From Hevea brasiliensis (taxonomy: Eukaryota; Streptophyta; Magnoliopsida; Malpighiales; Euphorbiaceae): 64,000 nucleotides of DNA. The stretch spans positions 44,603,593-44,667,592 of the forward strand of contig NC_079496.1 in NCBI RefSeq assembly GCF_030052815.1. The letters run 5' to 3'. Position numbers and translations under genes: made by a program. Of the stretch, positions 1 to 11,216 are shown in pieces. Each line of letters starts with the position of its first letter. Within the stretch, counting starts at the first letter, position 1. The notes below the pieces were generated by a model, which worked only from the letters and a program-made list of their open reading frames with translations, had not been told where the DNA came from and searched no databases.

Positions 1-61
1 AATGAGTTTGATTTGAAATGAGTTTATTTTGAATGAGGTATGTTTTTTTTTTCTCTTGTAT

Positions 62-661
62 TTGAGGAATGTGTGTGTTGCCACCCCTTTTATTGGTTTT
101 ATGATGATTTGAATATGTTATTATTTTTGAATATGTTATTATTTTACAAACGTGATTATTGATTTAGAAACTCTTGAAAGTTATTTTGAAACCACAGTTA
201 GCATGACAGTCCCTTCGGAACTCCCCAGTAGTAACGGCTGCTTGGGGTTTTATAATTGATATTGATTATGTCTCCCATTAATAATGGTTAGTGGGGTAAG
301 ACTACATGAGTACTCATTAGCTAGCTAGCCCTTCCCTCATTAATAACGGTTAGTGAGGTTGAGATTGCTTTAAGGAATTTATGTGTTGCCACCCCTTTTA
401 TTGGTTTTATGATGATTTGAATATGTTATTATTTTGCAAACGTGATTATTGATTTAGAAACTCTTGAAAGTTATTTTGAAACCACAGTTAGCATGACAGT
501 CCCTTCGGAACTCCCCAGTAGTAACGGCTGCTTGGGGTTTTATAATTGATATTGATTATGTCTCCCATTAATAATGGTTAGTGGGGTAAGACTATATGAG
601 TACTCATTAGCTAGCTAGCCCTTCCCTCATTAATAACGGTTAGTGAGGTTGAGATTGCTTT
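62..661. repeat. Two-copy tandem duplication, unit about 300 bp
   Basis: Two nearly identical units run from about 62 to 371 and 372 to 661. Landmarks such as TGTGTTGCCACCCC recur 308 bases apart (74 and 382). The first unit carries an extra short duplication of GAATATGTTATTATTTT. The near-identity means the duplication is younger than the surrounding LTR. Confidence 0.85.
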
Positions 662-927
662 GTCGTGGTGTACAACACGGCACTGATCGTGAAATTTTAT
701 GTCATGGCCTAAACTGTGTGTTGATATTAGCAATACTAATGCTTTGTGAATTGTGATTTATGAAGTGTGATTTCTCATTTGCAATGTTATTCTAATAAAT
801 GGCTCTTATGGACTTAGAACTATTGTGAAGTTTTCATGCTTAAGAAAAATGTGATTTATTATACTTTGACAAATTGTGTTTTACCTTAAGTTTTAAAGTT
901 ATTAGTTGTGCATAGTGATATACTTAG

Positions 928-949
928 CGATAGCTTCTTTATGCTGTCG
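928..949 (+). other. LTR stem-loop (family B, left copy)
   Basis: CGATAGC (928-934) can pair with GCTGTCG (943-949), with one G-U pair. The companion upstream stem is mostly lost here. It lies at the same LTR position as in the other family-B copies. Confidence 0.6.
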
Positions 950-1402
950 CAGGTAAGGGAAAGGAGAAGGCTGCCGAGTGAGAGACTTGAAAGCAGCATT
1001 TTGGTATTGATTTTGGGTATATATCGTAGGTATACCCCTATAATTTCCTTTTGATGTATTTTGTACCTATATGTATGGATGTACGGACATTGAGCAGTTT
1101 GTATTTAAAAGCATTGCATTGCTATCACATTTTGAGTTTGTAACTATTTTGTATTTTACTTTGAGACTTATGAAAATGTAACTTTTGCAATATTTAGTCT
1201 ATCGTTATTTCTAATGAATGTTTACATGGAATTTTAACTATTCTCATGCAATTTTTTGCAAAAGAATTGATAAGATAAAAAGCTATGATTTGTTTTAAAA
1301 TCCTTTGTAGCATAATTAATGGATTATAGGTAGGTGGAGTTCGGTGATTCATTAGGTATGCTACGGGAACATGTCGTGCCTTATAAGGGATAAGGTGTGA
1401 CA

Positions 1403-3276
1403 ATTAAGGCCACATGAAAAGAATTACCCTACTCATGATTTAGAGTTAGCAGCAATTATCTTCACATTGAAGATATGGAGGCATTACTTGTATGGAGAAA
1501 AATGCTACATATACACAGACCATAAGAGTCTGAAGTATCTGCCAACCCAGAAGGAACTTAATTTGAGACAGAGGTGATGGATTGAATTCCTGAAAGATTA
1601 TAATTGTGTGATTGACTACCACCCTTTGAAGGCAAATGTAGTTGCTGATGCTTTAAGCAGAAAATCTATTGCAGCATTAAGATCTCTGAATACCCAACTG
1701 TCCTTAACTCATGATGGAGTTATTTTGGCTGAGTTGCAAGTGAAGCCGAATTTGTTACAACAGATACAGGATGGACAGAAGACAGATGAGAAATTAATGG
1801 CTGTTATGGGCAAAATCACTGAAGGGAAGGACACTGAATATGAAGTGAAAGAAAATGGGTGCCTGTACTATAAAGAAAGAGTGTGTGTTCTAGATGATAA
1901 AGAATTGAAAACCAGTATTCTGAGAAAAGCACATAACAGTGTGTATGCTATGCACCCAGGAAGCACAAAAATGTACTATGACCTGAAACTTTGATACTGG
2001 TGGCCAGGTATGAAGAAGGACATAGTTGACTATGTAACTAGATGCTTGATATGTCAGCAAGTCAAAGCAGAACATCAAGTTCCATCAGGTTTGTTATAGC
2101 CCATAAACATACCTGAATAGAAATGGGACCGAGTCACTATAGACTTTGTCAGTGGTCTACCTCTCACTCAGAAGAAGCATGATGTAGTGTGGGTGATTGT
2201 GGATGGGTTGACCAAATCAATACATTTTCTGCCAGTTAGAACTGACTACTCACTGGAAAAGCTAGTAGAATTGTACATCAGTGAGATAGTTAGACTACAT
2301 GGAATTCCACTTTCCATTATATCTGATAGAGACCCGAGGTTTACATCTAGATTTTGGAAGAAATTACAAGAATCCTTGGGCACACAACTCCATTTTAGTA
2401 TGGCTTTTCATCCTCAGACGGATGGACAGTCAGAAAGAATAATCCAGGTAACTTCTGAAACTCATTGAGTTATTGTAAACAATAATTGAACTGATAATGA
2501 TAATGATAATAATAACCGAACATATGTGATAGGTCCTGGAGGATATGCTGAGAAGTTGTGTTATTGAGTTTGAAAGAAGTTGGGACAGATACCTTCCACT
2601 AGCAGAATTTGCATACAACAATAGCTATCAAGCTAGCATACAAATGGCACCCTATGAAGCACTGTATGGGAGAAAATACAGAACACCTGTATGTTGGACT
2701 AAATTGGGTGAAGATAAGCTAGTGGGGCCAGACCTGATAAAATAGACAGAGGAAAAGGTGAAACTGATAAAGGCTAATTTGAAAGTTGCCTTAGACCGAC
2801 ATAAATCTTATGCTGACTTGAGGAGAAAGGACATTGAGTATGAAGTTGGCGAGAAGGTATTTCTCAAAGTATCACTGTGGAAGAAAGTGTTGAGATTCAG
2901 GAAAAAGGGAAAATTAAGCCCTAGGTTCATTGGCCCATGTGAAGTTATGGAACGTGTGGGACCAGTAGCCTATCGATTAGCCTTACCACCTGAGCTGGAC
3001 AAGATACATAATGTGTTCCATGTCTTGATGCTCAGAAGATACATATCAGATCCTTCACATGTCATCTCAGCAGAAGAAATTGTGGTACAACCTGACCTGA
3101 CATATGAAGAAGAATCGATTAAAATCTTGGCACGAGAGGTGAAAGAGCTCAGAAACAAGACAATTCCACTAGTGAAAATCCTATGGAGACACCACAACAC
3201 GAAAGAGGAAACATGGGAGAGCGAGGAGACAATGAGGCAACAGTTCCCTCAGCTCTTCAGATCAGGTAAATTTTGA
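1403..3276 (+). pseudogene. Gypsy pol fragment: RNase H (partial), integrase, chromodomain-like tail
   Basis: Starts inside RNase H at the segment corresponding to family-A LRPHEKNF. It continues through the RNase H motif [10 protein letters not shown], the integrase zinc-binding part (HNSVYAMHPGSTKMY, then C-x2-C) and the integrase core (TVDFVSGLP-like, ISDRDPRF, HPQTDGQSERIIQ). It ends in the C-terminal chromodomain-like tail with LWRHHNTKEETWESEE. Several stops break the frame, for example TGA at 1575-1577 and TAG codons near 2096 and 2118, all explainable as C-to-T or G-to-A transitions. Unlike the younger array copies, it keeps the second catalytic Asp of the DDE triad (ISDRD). An 85-base intron-like insertion interrupts the core at 2448-2532. 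Confidence 0.88.
2448..2532 (+). other. Intron-like 85-bp insertion in the integrase core
   Basis: Absent from the three other copies of this region. It begins GTAACT and ends GATAG, with flanks CAG and GTCCTGG, so removing it as a GT-AG intron rejoins integrase in phase 0. It is AT-rich and contains branch-point-like CTGAT. AGGT flanks both ends, so it can also be read as an 81-base insertion with a 4-base duplication. A (GATAAT)n-like run lies in the middle. Splicing has not been shown. Confidence 0.55.
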
Positions 3277-3293
3277 GGACGAAATTTTTATTT

Positions 3294-3305
3294 AGAGGGG
3301 AAGAG
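3294..3305 (+). other. Polypurine tract
   Basis: AGAGGGGAAGAG, one base before the LTR start TGTAACATCC. This is the expected plus-strand primer position of an LTR retrotransposon. Confidence 0.85.
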
Positions 3306-3306
3306 T

Positions 3307-3911
3307 TGTAACATCCCCACTGTACGTGTTCTGTGCGTTCTATTGCTCCAGTAGCCAAATAATAGTCCAGGCAAGTCAGGATGTCTGGAACTACACTTCG
3401 GTGATAGTGAACAGACATATAATGATGAAATAAATAAAAAAAAAATACAAGAAAAATTAAAGAAAAATGAAAGAGAGAAAGTGAAGCTAAGTTAAACGAG
3501 CCGGCACCACAACGATGGGTGACCACATTGGGAAGGCCATTGCCGACCCCAGGACCGCGGGGAACCCTCGGAATTTAATTTTGAGACTGAATCTGAGTTT
3601 GAGAAACTGTTGAGAATGCTTTGAGATAATCTGAGTTATGAATTTGAGTATATATATTGAAATTATTTTTGGCAGGTTTAGAAGAACTGTTAGTCCAAAT
3701 TACAGTCGGCTCTCTACCGGATTGTCGTTAAAATTTTTGAAATTTCCAAATTAGTCAGATTTTGATAAACAGTAAAAATAGCCTAAACCTTAGATAAAGC
3801 TTTTAAACAAGTAATCAAGAACTGTAATAAAATCAGATAAGATCCGGTGCTCCAGCACGCCGTGTAGCACGCCTTGCTCGGCTACACTGTAGACGGGTGA
3901 GGGGTGTTACA
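3307..3911 (+). repeat. Family-A LTR with about 2.8 kb internal deletion
   Basis: Begins TGTAACATCCCC after a polypurine tract and ends GGGGTGTTACA. Both ends match the full LTRs at 4207-7584 and 19764-23144. Only the first 280 or so and last 320 or so bases are kept; the junction is near 3580-3590 (after TTTAATTTTGAGAC). The promoter region and modules are lost. Confidence 0.85.
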
Positions 3912-4206
3912 TTTAGTCTTAATTCCCATCCATTAAATATAAGGTCTTGTATGAGATAAATGCAGAATACCTAGACAAAGGGTAATTTAACAGAGTTAGA
4001 ATTGGTAAAAGAGACTGAAGGACTAGTAAAGAATCCTAGTATGGGAGATCAAGAAACTAATGAATAATAGAAGTTCATGAGTAGGAATACTAAAGGCAGA
4101 GGAAAACAATGATGGGAAAGTGAATAGAATTATGAGATAACGATAAGCTCAGTTGTTTAAATCTGATGAATTTCGAGGATGAAATTCCTTTTTAGAGGGG
4201 AAGAGT
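3912..4206 (+). mobile_element. Internal-region stub of a family-A element
   Basis: Begins TTTAGT, the spacer that normally precedes the primer site, but the primer site itself is gone. It ends with AATTTCGAGGATGAAATTCC and the polypurine tract AGAGGGGAAGAG (4194-4205). About 4.4 kb of gag-pol has been deleted and no open frame remains. Confidence 0.75.
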
Positions 4207-4821
4207 TATAACATCCTCATTTTCGTAGTCCGTACGTCCTCCTGTTCTGACGGCTAATGCCTACCCCAGAAAGTCGGAATGTCTGGAACAACACTTAATT
4301 TACAGTGAGCAAGTATAAAATAATGAAATATGTGATGAGAAAAATTAAGGAAAAATAAAAGAGACAAAATGTGACTAAGTTAAACGAGCCAAACTCGTAG
4401 CGGGAAGTTACGGCGAGGACCGTTAACTAACCTTGGACCACAGGGAACTCGGGGAAATATTTTCGGGACCTAATTAAAGGTCTATTGAGGTGTAATTGAT
4501 ATTGGAAATATCAAAGAAAAATTAGTAAGTCAGTACAAGTAAAAACGAAAATTTAAGAAAATCGGTGGTACAAGGAGTAAATCGGTGTTACCGAAAAAGT
4601 CCGAATTTAATCCTAAGAAGGGCATTTTGGTCATTTGACACCTAGAGTGGACTTTTGACTTAAATTTTCATGAAAAATAAGTGGTATTACACTTTGAAAA
4701 TGCTATGAAAGCAAGAAATATTACATATAATGCAATTAAAAGAATTATGAGGGCATTAGTGCAATTATGAAAACCTTAACTTATTATAATGTTTAAAGAG
4801 TTAGTGGAAGATTTAGTGGGA

Positions 4822-4828
4822 TATATAA
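4822..4828 (+). promoter_or_regulatory. TATA-like box of LTR
   Basis: TATATAA followed about 30 bases later by a CATCATC/TCTTC-type pyrimidine-rich start region. It occupies the same LTR position as TATTTAAA in the younger LTRs. Confidence 0.5.
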
Positions 4829-6952
4829 GCACTAAGGATAATGAACCAGCCACTTCATCCATCATCTTCATTCTATTTTGCCGAAGTTATTTCTCTCCTA
4901 AAATCACCATGGTCGCCCACCATGCATGAGCTCTAATCCACCATTTCAAGCCATAATTTCTTCACTTGTTCTTCATTAAAGTTGATCTACACATCATGGG
5001 CAGCATGTAGGAAGCAAAAAGAAGAAGTTTTGGTGAGGTTTAGCAAGCTCTAAATAAAGGTTAGTGCTTAATCTTTCCATTTTCCTTCAATAATCCTTGT
5101 GTTGAGCTTTGGGTAAGTTGAATTGCCAAGAAAAATTGAGGAAATGATGAGTATTAGTGAACCTTAGTTTCGGCAGCCTTGAACCTTTGTTGAGCTTGAG
5201 TTATTTTTACTTCTAATGAATGGAAATGAAGGTTGATTAATTTAAATGAAAGTTGTAGTAAGTTTATATCCAAGTATGTGCATGCTAATGATTGAATTTA
5301 GGGTTTGAAATGGGATTTTAATGCTTTAGCAAACTGCCATGTTTGGCAGCCTATTAAACCATGAATTTGTGTGTGAATATGTAGTTATTAATGAAATATG
5401 CTAGTGTTAAATTGTGGGTAGCTTGTGTAAGTGATATTGAAGTATGAGTATGTTGAAGTGTATGTGTAATATTGACATTGAGATATGTTGAATTTTGGTG
5501 GAAGTGAATGTTGAACTTAATGGTGAATTATGTGCATTAAGCACTTGAATGTTCTGCCCAAAATTGTTTGGTGGAATTGTGTACAATATATATATATATA
5601 TGGAAGTGTCATTGATTGAATATTGAAGTAATGAGGAGGAGAAGGAATATCAAATTGGAAGTGTATGTGCTTTGTGCAGGTTGTGTATTGAAGGCAGTGC
5701 TTAAATTAGGTCATAAGTGACAAACTGTGAACCCAATTGGTATGAGGCCAACGGGGGATGAAACTAGACACCAAATAGGCCAACTTTCATGTAGAAATGT
5801 TGCCAAAATTCTGCCTAAAAACTGACCTTAAAAATGACCAAATCTGGAATAGCAACCTTGCAACCCAGATTTTTGACCATATGCACAGTAGTCCTTGGAA
5901 TGACCATAACTCACTTAAAACAGGTCCAATTGACTTGAAACTTTTTACCATTGTTATTTTAGACATAGATCTACAATTCTTATGAAGACACCAAAGCCCA
6001 TAAATGGCCAGAACCAAGTCAAATGGTTTGCACAATTTCGGATACAAAAACTGTCGAACCAAAAGTGACCTAAAATTGACCAAATTTTGCACTAAAGGTG
6101 CAATCTGTCCAGCTTTAGTAAATTGACCATAACTTAGTCTATACAACTCAGAATAACCTGAAATTCTGCCCTGCATGCAATAAGACATAGAGCTACAATT
6201 TTGCTTCTTTGACCAGAAGCTAAAAACCAAGAGAAATAGGACTTTAAGCTAGACCAATCTAGTACACCAAAAATTGAGAATTTGACATTTTACATACAAT
6301 CATGCTTAAAGCATTTTGGCAATGAATGCCAACTTGTAAAAATGGTAAATTGCACTATAATGGCAGCATATTGAGATATAAATTGTGACATATTGATGCT
6401 AGAAACAACTTATCCATATTACCTAAAAAGGTCAACATATGTATTGACTTGTGAATTATATAATAGTTAGTAAACTCCAAAAATTGAAGAATTAAACAAT
6501 TAATTTATAATGTGCCCTAGTTTGCCTAGTTGACTAGTATGGATAGGTTGGCATGCCAATAGGATTCTGACAGCTGTTCTGTAAATGGCTTCATGCCATA
6601 CTGTGTTTTTACTGCTTATTATGCCACACTGTGACTTTAATAGCCTACGGCTATACATATTGTGTATTTATTCTTGGCTTATCGCCAGATTGACTATATG
6701 GCTTCTTAGCCACACTATTTGCACACCGGGAGACACTTTGTGACCGATGGTGTGATGACCCGAGGTACTAGGTACTCAGTACCAGTATATCCGTTTATCC
6801 AGTCTGGTCATTATATAGGCTACATGGGCAGTAATTCAAGTACTATTAAATTCAAATACCTAAATCCAGTCTACTAACATACAGCACCACCAAAAATTTG
6901 TAAATACTTTATTTACTTTATTTTAGTGTATATTTCTTTATATTTGGCACCA

Positions 6953-6990
6953 CTAAGCAAAATTGCTTAGCGCGTTACTTTTGTAATGCG
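6953..6990 (+). other. Tandem stem-loop in LTR (family A, old copy)
   Basis: Hairpin 1: CTAAGCAA / TTGCTTAG with a two-base loop (6953-6970). Hairpin 2: CGCGTTAC / GTAATGCG with loop TTTT (6971-6990), 8 pairs including one G-U. It is followed by the AGRT-type sequence seen in all copies. Confidence 0.7.
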
Positions 6991-7584
6991 TAGATATTGG
7001 AGACATAGCTGGGGAGCCCAGCAGACCTACGACCGGGTGAGACATCAGATCTGCACAGGAGTCCAGAGTCATCTGCACTGCATTGCATACATGGTAGGAC
7101 TTCGAATATCTTGTATTTTGTACTTTTATTGTATTTTTGAAATTTGGCCCTGTATTTTGTAATATTATGAAAGCTCTAAAGTTTGTAATATCTTGTACAT
7201 ATTAAATAACATGGAGATTTTCTGGATATATTTAAATTATTATGGAACTATTTAATGACTGTAAAAGTCTATTGACTTTACTAAAAAATAGAGACTGTGA
7301 AATATTTGAGATTTTGATATTATCATATTGAACTGTTTTCAACAGGTTTGGAAGGACAGTTTGTCCGAAATACAGACGGCACCTTGCCAAATTTTTATTA
7401 CCAATCTTGAAACACTGATTTTATCAAAGTATGAAAATAGTATCAACATAATATGAATATTACATAAAAGACTTCTTAAAATCAAATTGAGTTCAAGAAA
7501 TGAAATAATCACAGACTAGGTGTTCCGGCAAGCCGTGTAGCACGCCTTGCTCGGCTATTCTGTAGACGGGTGAGGGGTGTTACA

Positions 7585-8402
7585 GTTAGTTATGATTTGA
7601 TAAATTGAATTTCGTGATCAAAGTCATTTTATACAAATGATTTATATTATTGGCAATGAATATTTTGAGTTTTGAAATTTGATGAGTATCCAGATTTCCA
7701 AATTATTTGCTGTAATTTTTGTTAAGGTATATTGTACTATGTTTTAAATTATAATTGTGCACTACTGAGTTCACCACTCAGCGATAGCTTTATATGCTGT
7801 CGCAGGTGAAAAGAGCATAGAGCAATTGAGCAAGCTTCTTTGAAGAGACATTCAGATTAGCTCCAGGCATACCCATGTACACAGGTTTTGATGTATGCAT
7901 ATAATAATATGTATGTAAATTATTTGAGCAGTTGTATAAAAACACTTGTAAAATATTTTAGTATGTAATTAAATGTAAATTATTATAAATGTAAATTTGA
8001 GATTTTATTTATCTGAATAGTTTTGTAATATTAATTTTTGAGTCTTGTAATCAATGAAATATTTCTTTTATGATGAAGTTGGTTTGAAAATAAATTGATT
8101 TGATTATTGAGATTGAATTGTGAGATGAAATGAAGTTTATTGGAGTTGTATTTGAGAAATTATATTGGAAGTGTGTTTCTTTGCAGGTTTTGAAGAACTA
8201 TTTTCTCAAAATATAGCCGGCACTCTGCCAAAATTTTGAAAATTTTTTATAATACTAGATTTTAATCTATGATTTAAATTTCACGAAAATTGTTTAAAAT
8301 CCCTTGTAGTATATCTAATGCATTATCTGTAGGCGAAGTACGTTAATTCATTAGGTGTACTACGGGATCATGTAACATATTACGGGGGAGTAGGGTGTGA
8401 CA
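7585..8402 (+). repeat. Family-B LTR tail
   Basis: 3' part of a family-B LTR. It contains the stem-loop pair (CTGAG 7765-7769 / CTCAG 7777-7781, then CGATAGC 7782-7788 / GCTGTCG 7796-7802), the conserved block CAGGTTTTGAAGAACTATTTTC..GCCGGCACTCTG and the terminal GGGTGTGACA at 8402. The old family-A tandem sits directly at its left edge and presumably inserted into it; the first bases after that insertion are GTTAG. Confidence 0.75.
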
Positions 8403-8640
8403 GCTTGAAGGGCTGAGCCGAGATATTTAAAGTGATTACTTTGGGACAGTACCACTCCATCCAAACTAACTCCTTCCCTATCACCAGTTTGGCCTTCACT
8501 GAACTTGCAATGCATGTATTCTGTCTTCGTTCTACTTAACTTAAAGCCCTTTAACTCTAGAGTACTTCTCCAAAGCTCTAGCTTTCTATTGACTCCTTCT
8601 CGCGTCTCATTTATCAGAACAATTTCTATTGACTCCAAAG
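8403..8640 (-). pseudogene. LINE (L1-type) reverse-transcriptase fragment
   Basis: The minus-strand translation contains IVLINETREGVNRKLELW, then LELKGFKLSRTKTEYM, and later NHFKYLGS. This is the segment just after the catalytic FADD box in plant LINE reverse transcriptases, where REGVNxKLELWR and SRTKTEYMxC are characteristic. The catalytic Asp pair is not present (the frame enters at ESIEIVLI), and everything upstream and downstream is missing. The sequence TCTATTGACTCC occurs twice near the right end (about 8588 and 8628), a small duplication at the junction with the LTR. It is non-functional. Confidence 0.75.
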
Positions 8641-10947
8641 CTCTAAAGTCATATACATTAAAATAAAAATTTACAAAAGGGTATAATTCAAATACCCGAC
8701 AAAAATCCAAGTGTGCGGTTTCTTTTAGTCACTAGCAACCTATTCTGCTGCTTTACCAGTCTCTCTACCTGCGACAACAACGAAAAGCTATCGCTGAGTA
8801 AAAATACCTAGTGGTGCACAACATAAAGAAAAATACCAGTTTATGCCATATTAAATCATAATTATTCCAAATATAGTACTTAAATAGTTAAACAAATACA
8901 AAATACAATTTCAAATTTAAGTCAAAGAAATTCTCACTTCATAATTCAAGAATAGCTTTTCATAAAATTGCACAGTCATATCATGATACTAATATACTTT
9001 TCATCTCAACAGCTAAAGGCTTATAAGGAATACCAAAGATAGCTAGCATAAATCTATGGGTACCCATTCAAATTCTTCCTCTACTGGCACACACCTCAAC
9101 ACTTCAGCCAGAGAGAGAATACAAAACTATTTCTTCCCACTAGGCAAGCTAGTGAGGAATTTAAACATCTGGTCATGACACTGTGATTTCAAACTATTTT
9201 AACAATTTTCTAAATATTTAAAATAGCCACCAATTCACATACAGTTTAACTTCCCAAAAACATGGGTTAGTAGCACATATTTCTTTTCAATTAAATATTC
9301 AATTCAATGGAAGTCATAAATAAATTCTTACAATTCATTCAACATAATTTCAAAAAAATTTCAAAGAGAAATTATATGCTGTCCACAAACCTCTTATGAG
9401 TCGCCTCTTGGCCTTGACTCAGTGTTTCTTTCTCCTTTCCAGTGTTTTTCTCAACTGAAATATAGAATTGTTAGTCTCTCAGTATCAAATCACATAATTA
9501 ATCCAACAATAATTTCATGTCTACTTAATTGCACCTCCAAAATTGCTTAAAATAGCATTATTTAGACTTTGTATTTTAGGGTTACTATTCATTATACTAT
9601 TCAAGTCAAAATATTGACTTTTTCATTGTTAATAGGTATGTGAATTCCAATTACACCCACATACCACATTTTGAGTGTCTAATTGGTTGGCATTGGTTGC
9701 CATTTCAATTCCTAAGTCTCCTAAGAGAAATTGCAATTTTACAGTTTTGGTTCACTAGTTTGTACTATTCCAGTGGTCTGGTTACTGTGGGAATTTGGCT
9801 AAGTATTCTTTATCAAAGTTGTTTCTTATTGTCTTATATTTAATTCCCCTTTTGAATCACTCCATTCGGAGTTTTTTAACCAAAGTTATGCCTATTTTTC
9901 TAAGGCTGGCCGGATTAGTTTTAACCCAGAATTCTGGGTACCAATTCTATTTAGGCAGTTTTGGTATGCCGATTGCAGCTCACTTTTTAGATGGGTTATG
10001 GTCAGAATTTAGGTTTGTGTTCCTCATAAAAGTTATAGTGCTATGTCTCATCTTTCTATCTGTATAAAATTTAGGTCATTTGGACCTTCATACACCAAGT
10101 TATTGCCAAATGAACAAATACTATTCATTTAGTCATTTCTGCACAGTAGTAGTGTGCCAATTCCGAGTGTCCTAATTGTTCACTAACTTAAGGTCATTTT
10201 AAGTTGATGATTTTCCAACTTTAATTTCCTACAATTTTCTTCGAATTCTTCTCTTCCAACCTTCTTTTTGAAGTTTAATTAAAGGGTTTCTGTAATTTTT
10301 ATAGGGTAATTATGGGAAGAATTGGGGTTTCAAGAGCTTGTGTATGGTTAACAATGGAGGAACTTTGGGTAAAGAGAGAGAGAGAGCTAGTTGAAATTTT
10401 TGGGAGAGAAGATGACTTTTGTCTTTTTGATTTTAGTCTTTATTTATGTATTATTATCCCCAAATTTATATAATTTAAAATTATAAATTTAATTATGTAA
10501 TGCTTAGATAATGCTTATGTCATAAAACATTAAAATTTAACAATTTTCATTTCTTGATTTTCTTTTCTTTCCTTCACTTCTTCATTTTTAATTATTTTTC
10601 ATTATTTTATCTTCATACATTTTAATGGACATTTAGGTCAAAAGTCTCCTCTAGGAGTGAATTGACCAAAATGCCTTTCATCAGTTTCAATCCATTTTCT
10701 ATTAGTGCTTAAAAACTCAATGAATGCTGATTCAATTATTTGAACTTGTTCTCTTTTCTTTTCTATGGTTTTTACATTCCCATTAGTTTCGCAATTATCC
10801 CCAGGCCTAGGGTGTCATAGGGTCCCACATGAATTTAGGGTAGCAACTGAGCTTGTAGTCTCTTCCCGGATTAGTCACCCATTACCGGGACCTCAGCTCA
10901 TTTAACCGATTAGGCTTTGTTTTTCTTATTTCCATTTCACCTTCATG
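8641..10947 (-). repeat. Family-B LTR on the minus strand, left part
   Basis: Reverse-complement LTR interrupted at 10948-10952 by the + strand solo LTR (TGATT duplicated) and resuming at 62493. It contains the minus-strand stem-loop (8771-8813) and at least two of the ~95-base modules in reverse (about 9780-9895 and 10010-10115). It also has an (AG)n run near 10374, and a segment (10800-10947) that mirrors 11050-11216 of the inserted LTR. Its own 3' end is missing, cut by the LINE fragment. The reading frames in it show no resemblance to proteins. Confidence 0.75.
8771..8813 (-). other. LTR stem-loop region (family B, minus copy)
   Basis: Read on the minus strand, GCGATAGC pairs imperfectly with the GTTGTCGC side. 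The adjacent CTAGG../CTCAG stem is weakened. It lies at the same position as the intact pair at 43014-43051. Confidence 0.5.
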
Positions 10948-10952
10948 TGATT

Positions 10953-11216
10953 TGTAACACCCCTATATTCATTAATTCCATACAGTCTACTGTTCCGACG
11001 ATTTATGTCTGTTTGCACAGTTAGGATGTTGAGAACCATAATTAAGTCACCTAGAAAAGCCATAAATAAAAATAAATAGCAATTACATGAAGGTAAAAAG
11101 GGAATAAAGAAAACAAAGCACAATGGGTTAAATGAGCCGAGTCCACAGTGATGGGTGACCGAATCGGGAAGTGACTGCGAGCTCAGTTGCTACCCAAATT
11201 TCATGTGGGACCCTAT
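10953..11216 (+). repeat. Family-B solo LTR, piece 1 (5' end)
   Basis: TGTAACACCCC start and the conserved leader block with GGTTAAATGAGCCGAGTCC and CATGTGGGACCCTAT. The copia-type LTR interrupts it after CCTAT (11212-11216). It is in imperfect inverted orientation to 10780-10947. Confidence 0.85.

Larger units (their letters stand above)
1..1402 (+). repeat. Family-B gypsy-type LTR, 3' portion
   Basis: Right-hand part of a long LTR whose start lies outside the window. It ends in GTGTGACA at 1402 and is followed directly by family-A pol sequence. Its last 100 bases resemble the LTR ends at 8402 and 62487 (a run containing TCATTAGGTATGCTACGGGA) and it carries the family stem-loop at 928-949. 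It holds a two-copy tandem duplication in its left half. There is no coding capacity; the short minus-strand reading frame here is chance. The first bases after it (ATTAA) would be one copy of its target duplication, but the other copy is out of view. Whether it is a solo LTR or the end of a full element cannot be decided. Confidence 0.8.
1403..7584 (+). mobile_element. Old family-A gypsy tandem remnant (internal-LTR-internal-LTR)
   Basis: A decayed head-to-tail remnant of the same Ty3/gypsy family that forms the array at 12394-39351. The order is a pol 3' part (1403-3306), an LTR with a large internal deletion (3307-3911), a 295-base internal stub ending in a polypurine tract (3912-4206) and a full-length LTR (4207-7584). 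The left end is cut by the family-B LTR at 1402. The right end abuts family-B LTR sequence, so it was probably inserted there. It is much more diverged than the array and hence older. It shows that this family formed LTR-sharing tandems more than once. Confidence 0.8.
4207..7584 (+). repeat. Family-A LTR, full length, old copy
   Basis: A 3378-base LTR between a polypurine tract and the family-B tail. The first bases are TATAAC instead of TGTAAC, a G-to-A change that would harm integrase recognition; the end is GGGGTGTTACA. It carries a TATA-like box (4822-4828), three copies of a degenerate ~95-base module (about 5715-5800, 5890-5990 and 6115-6215), a short (TA)n run near 5588 and the tandem stem-loop at 6953-6990. 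It is clearly diverged from the array LTRs. The open frames on either strand inside it are chance. Confidence 0.88.

Noticed and set aside
3912..4206. Possible small non-coding RNA between two LTRs
   Set aside because: The primer-side spacer at one end and polypurine tract at the other show it is a deleted internal region.
5787..6230. 147-codon minus-strand frame
   Set aside because: It covers the repeated LTR modules, has no known motif, and is not conserved in frame in other LTRs.
9640..10067. Hydrophobic + strand frames resembling membrane proteins
   Set aside because: AT-rich antisense of LTR modules gives Phe/Leu/Ile-rich frames by composition; the same happens at 45528 and 54712.
10374..10393. 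AG microsatellite as a regulatory GAGA site
   Set aside because: It is a short simple repeat in an LTR leader region with no supporting context.
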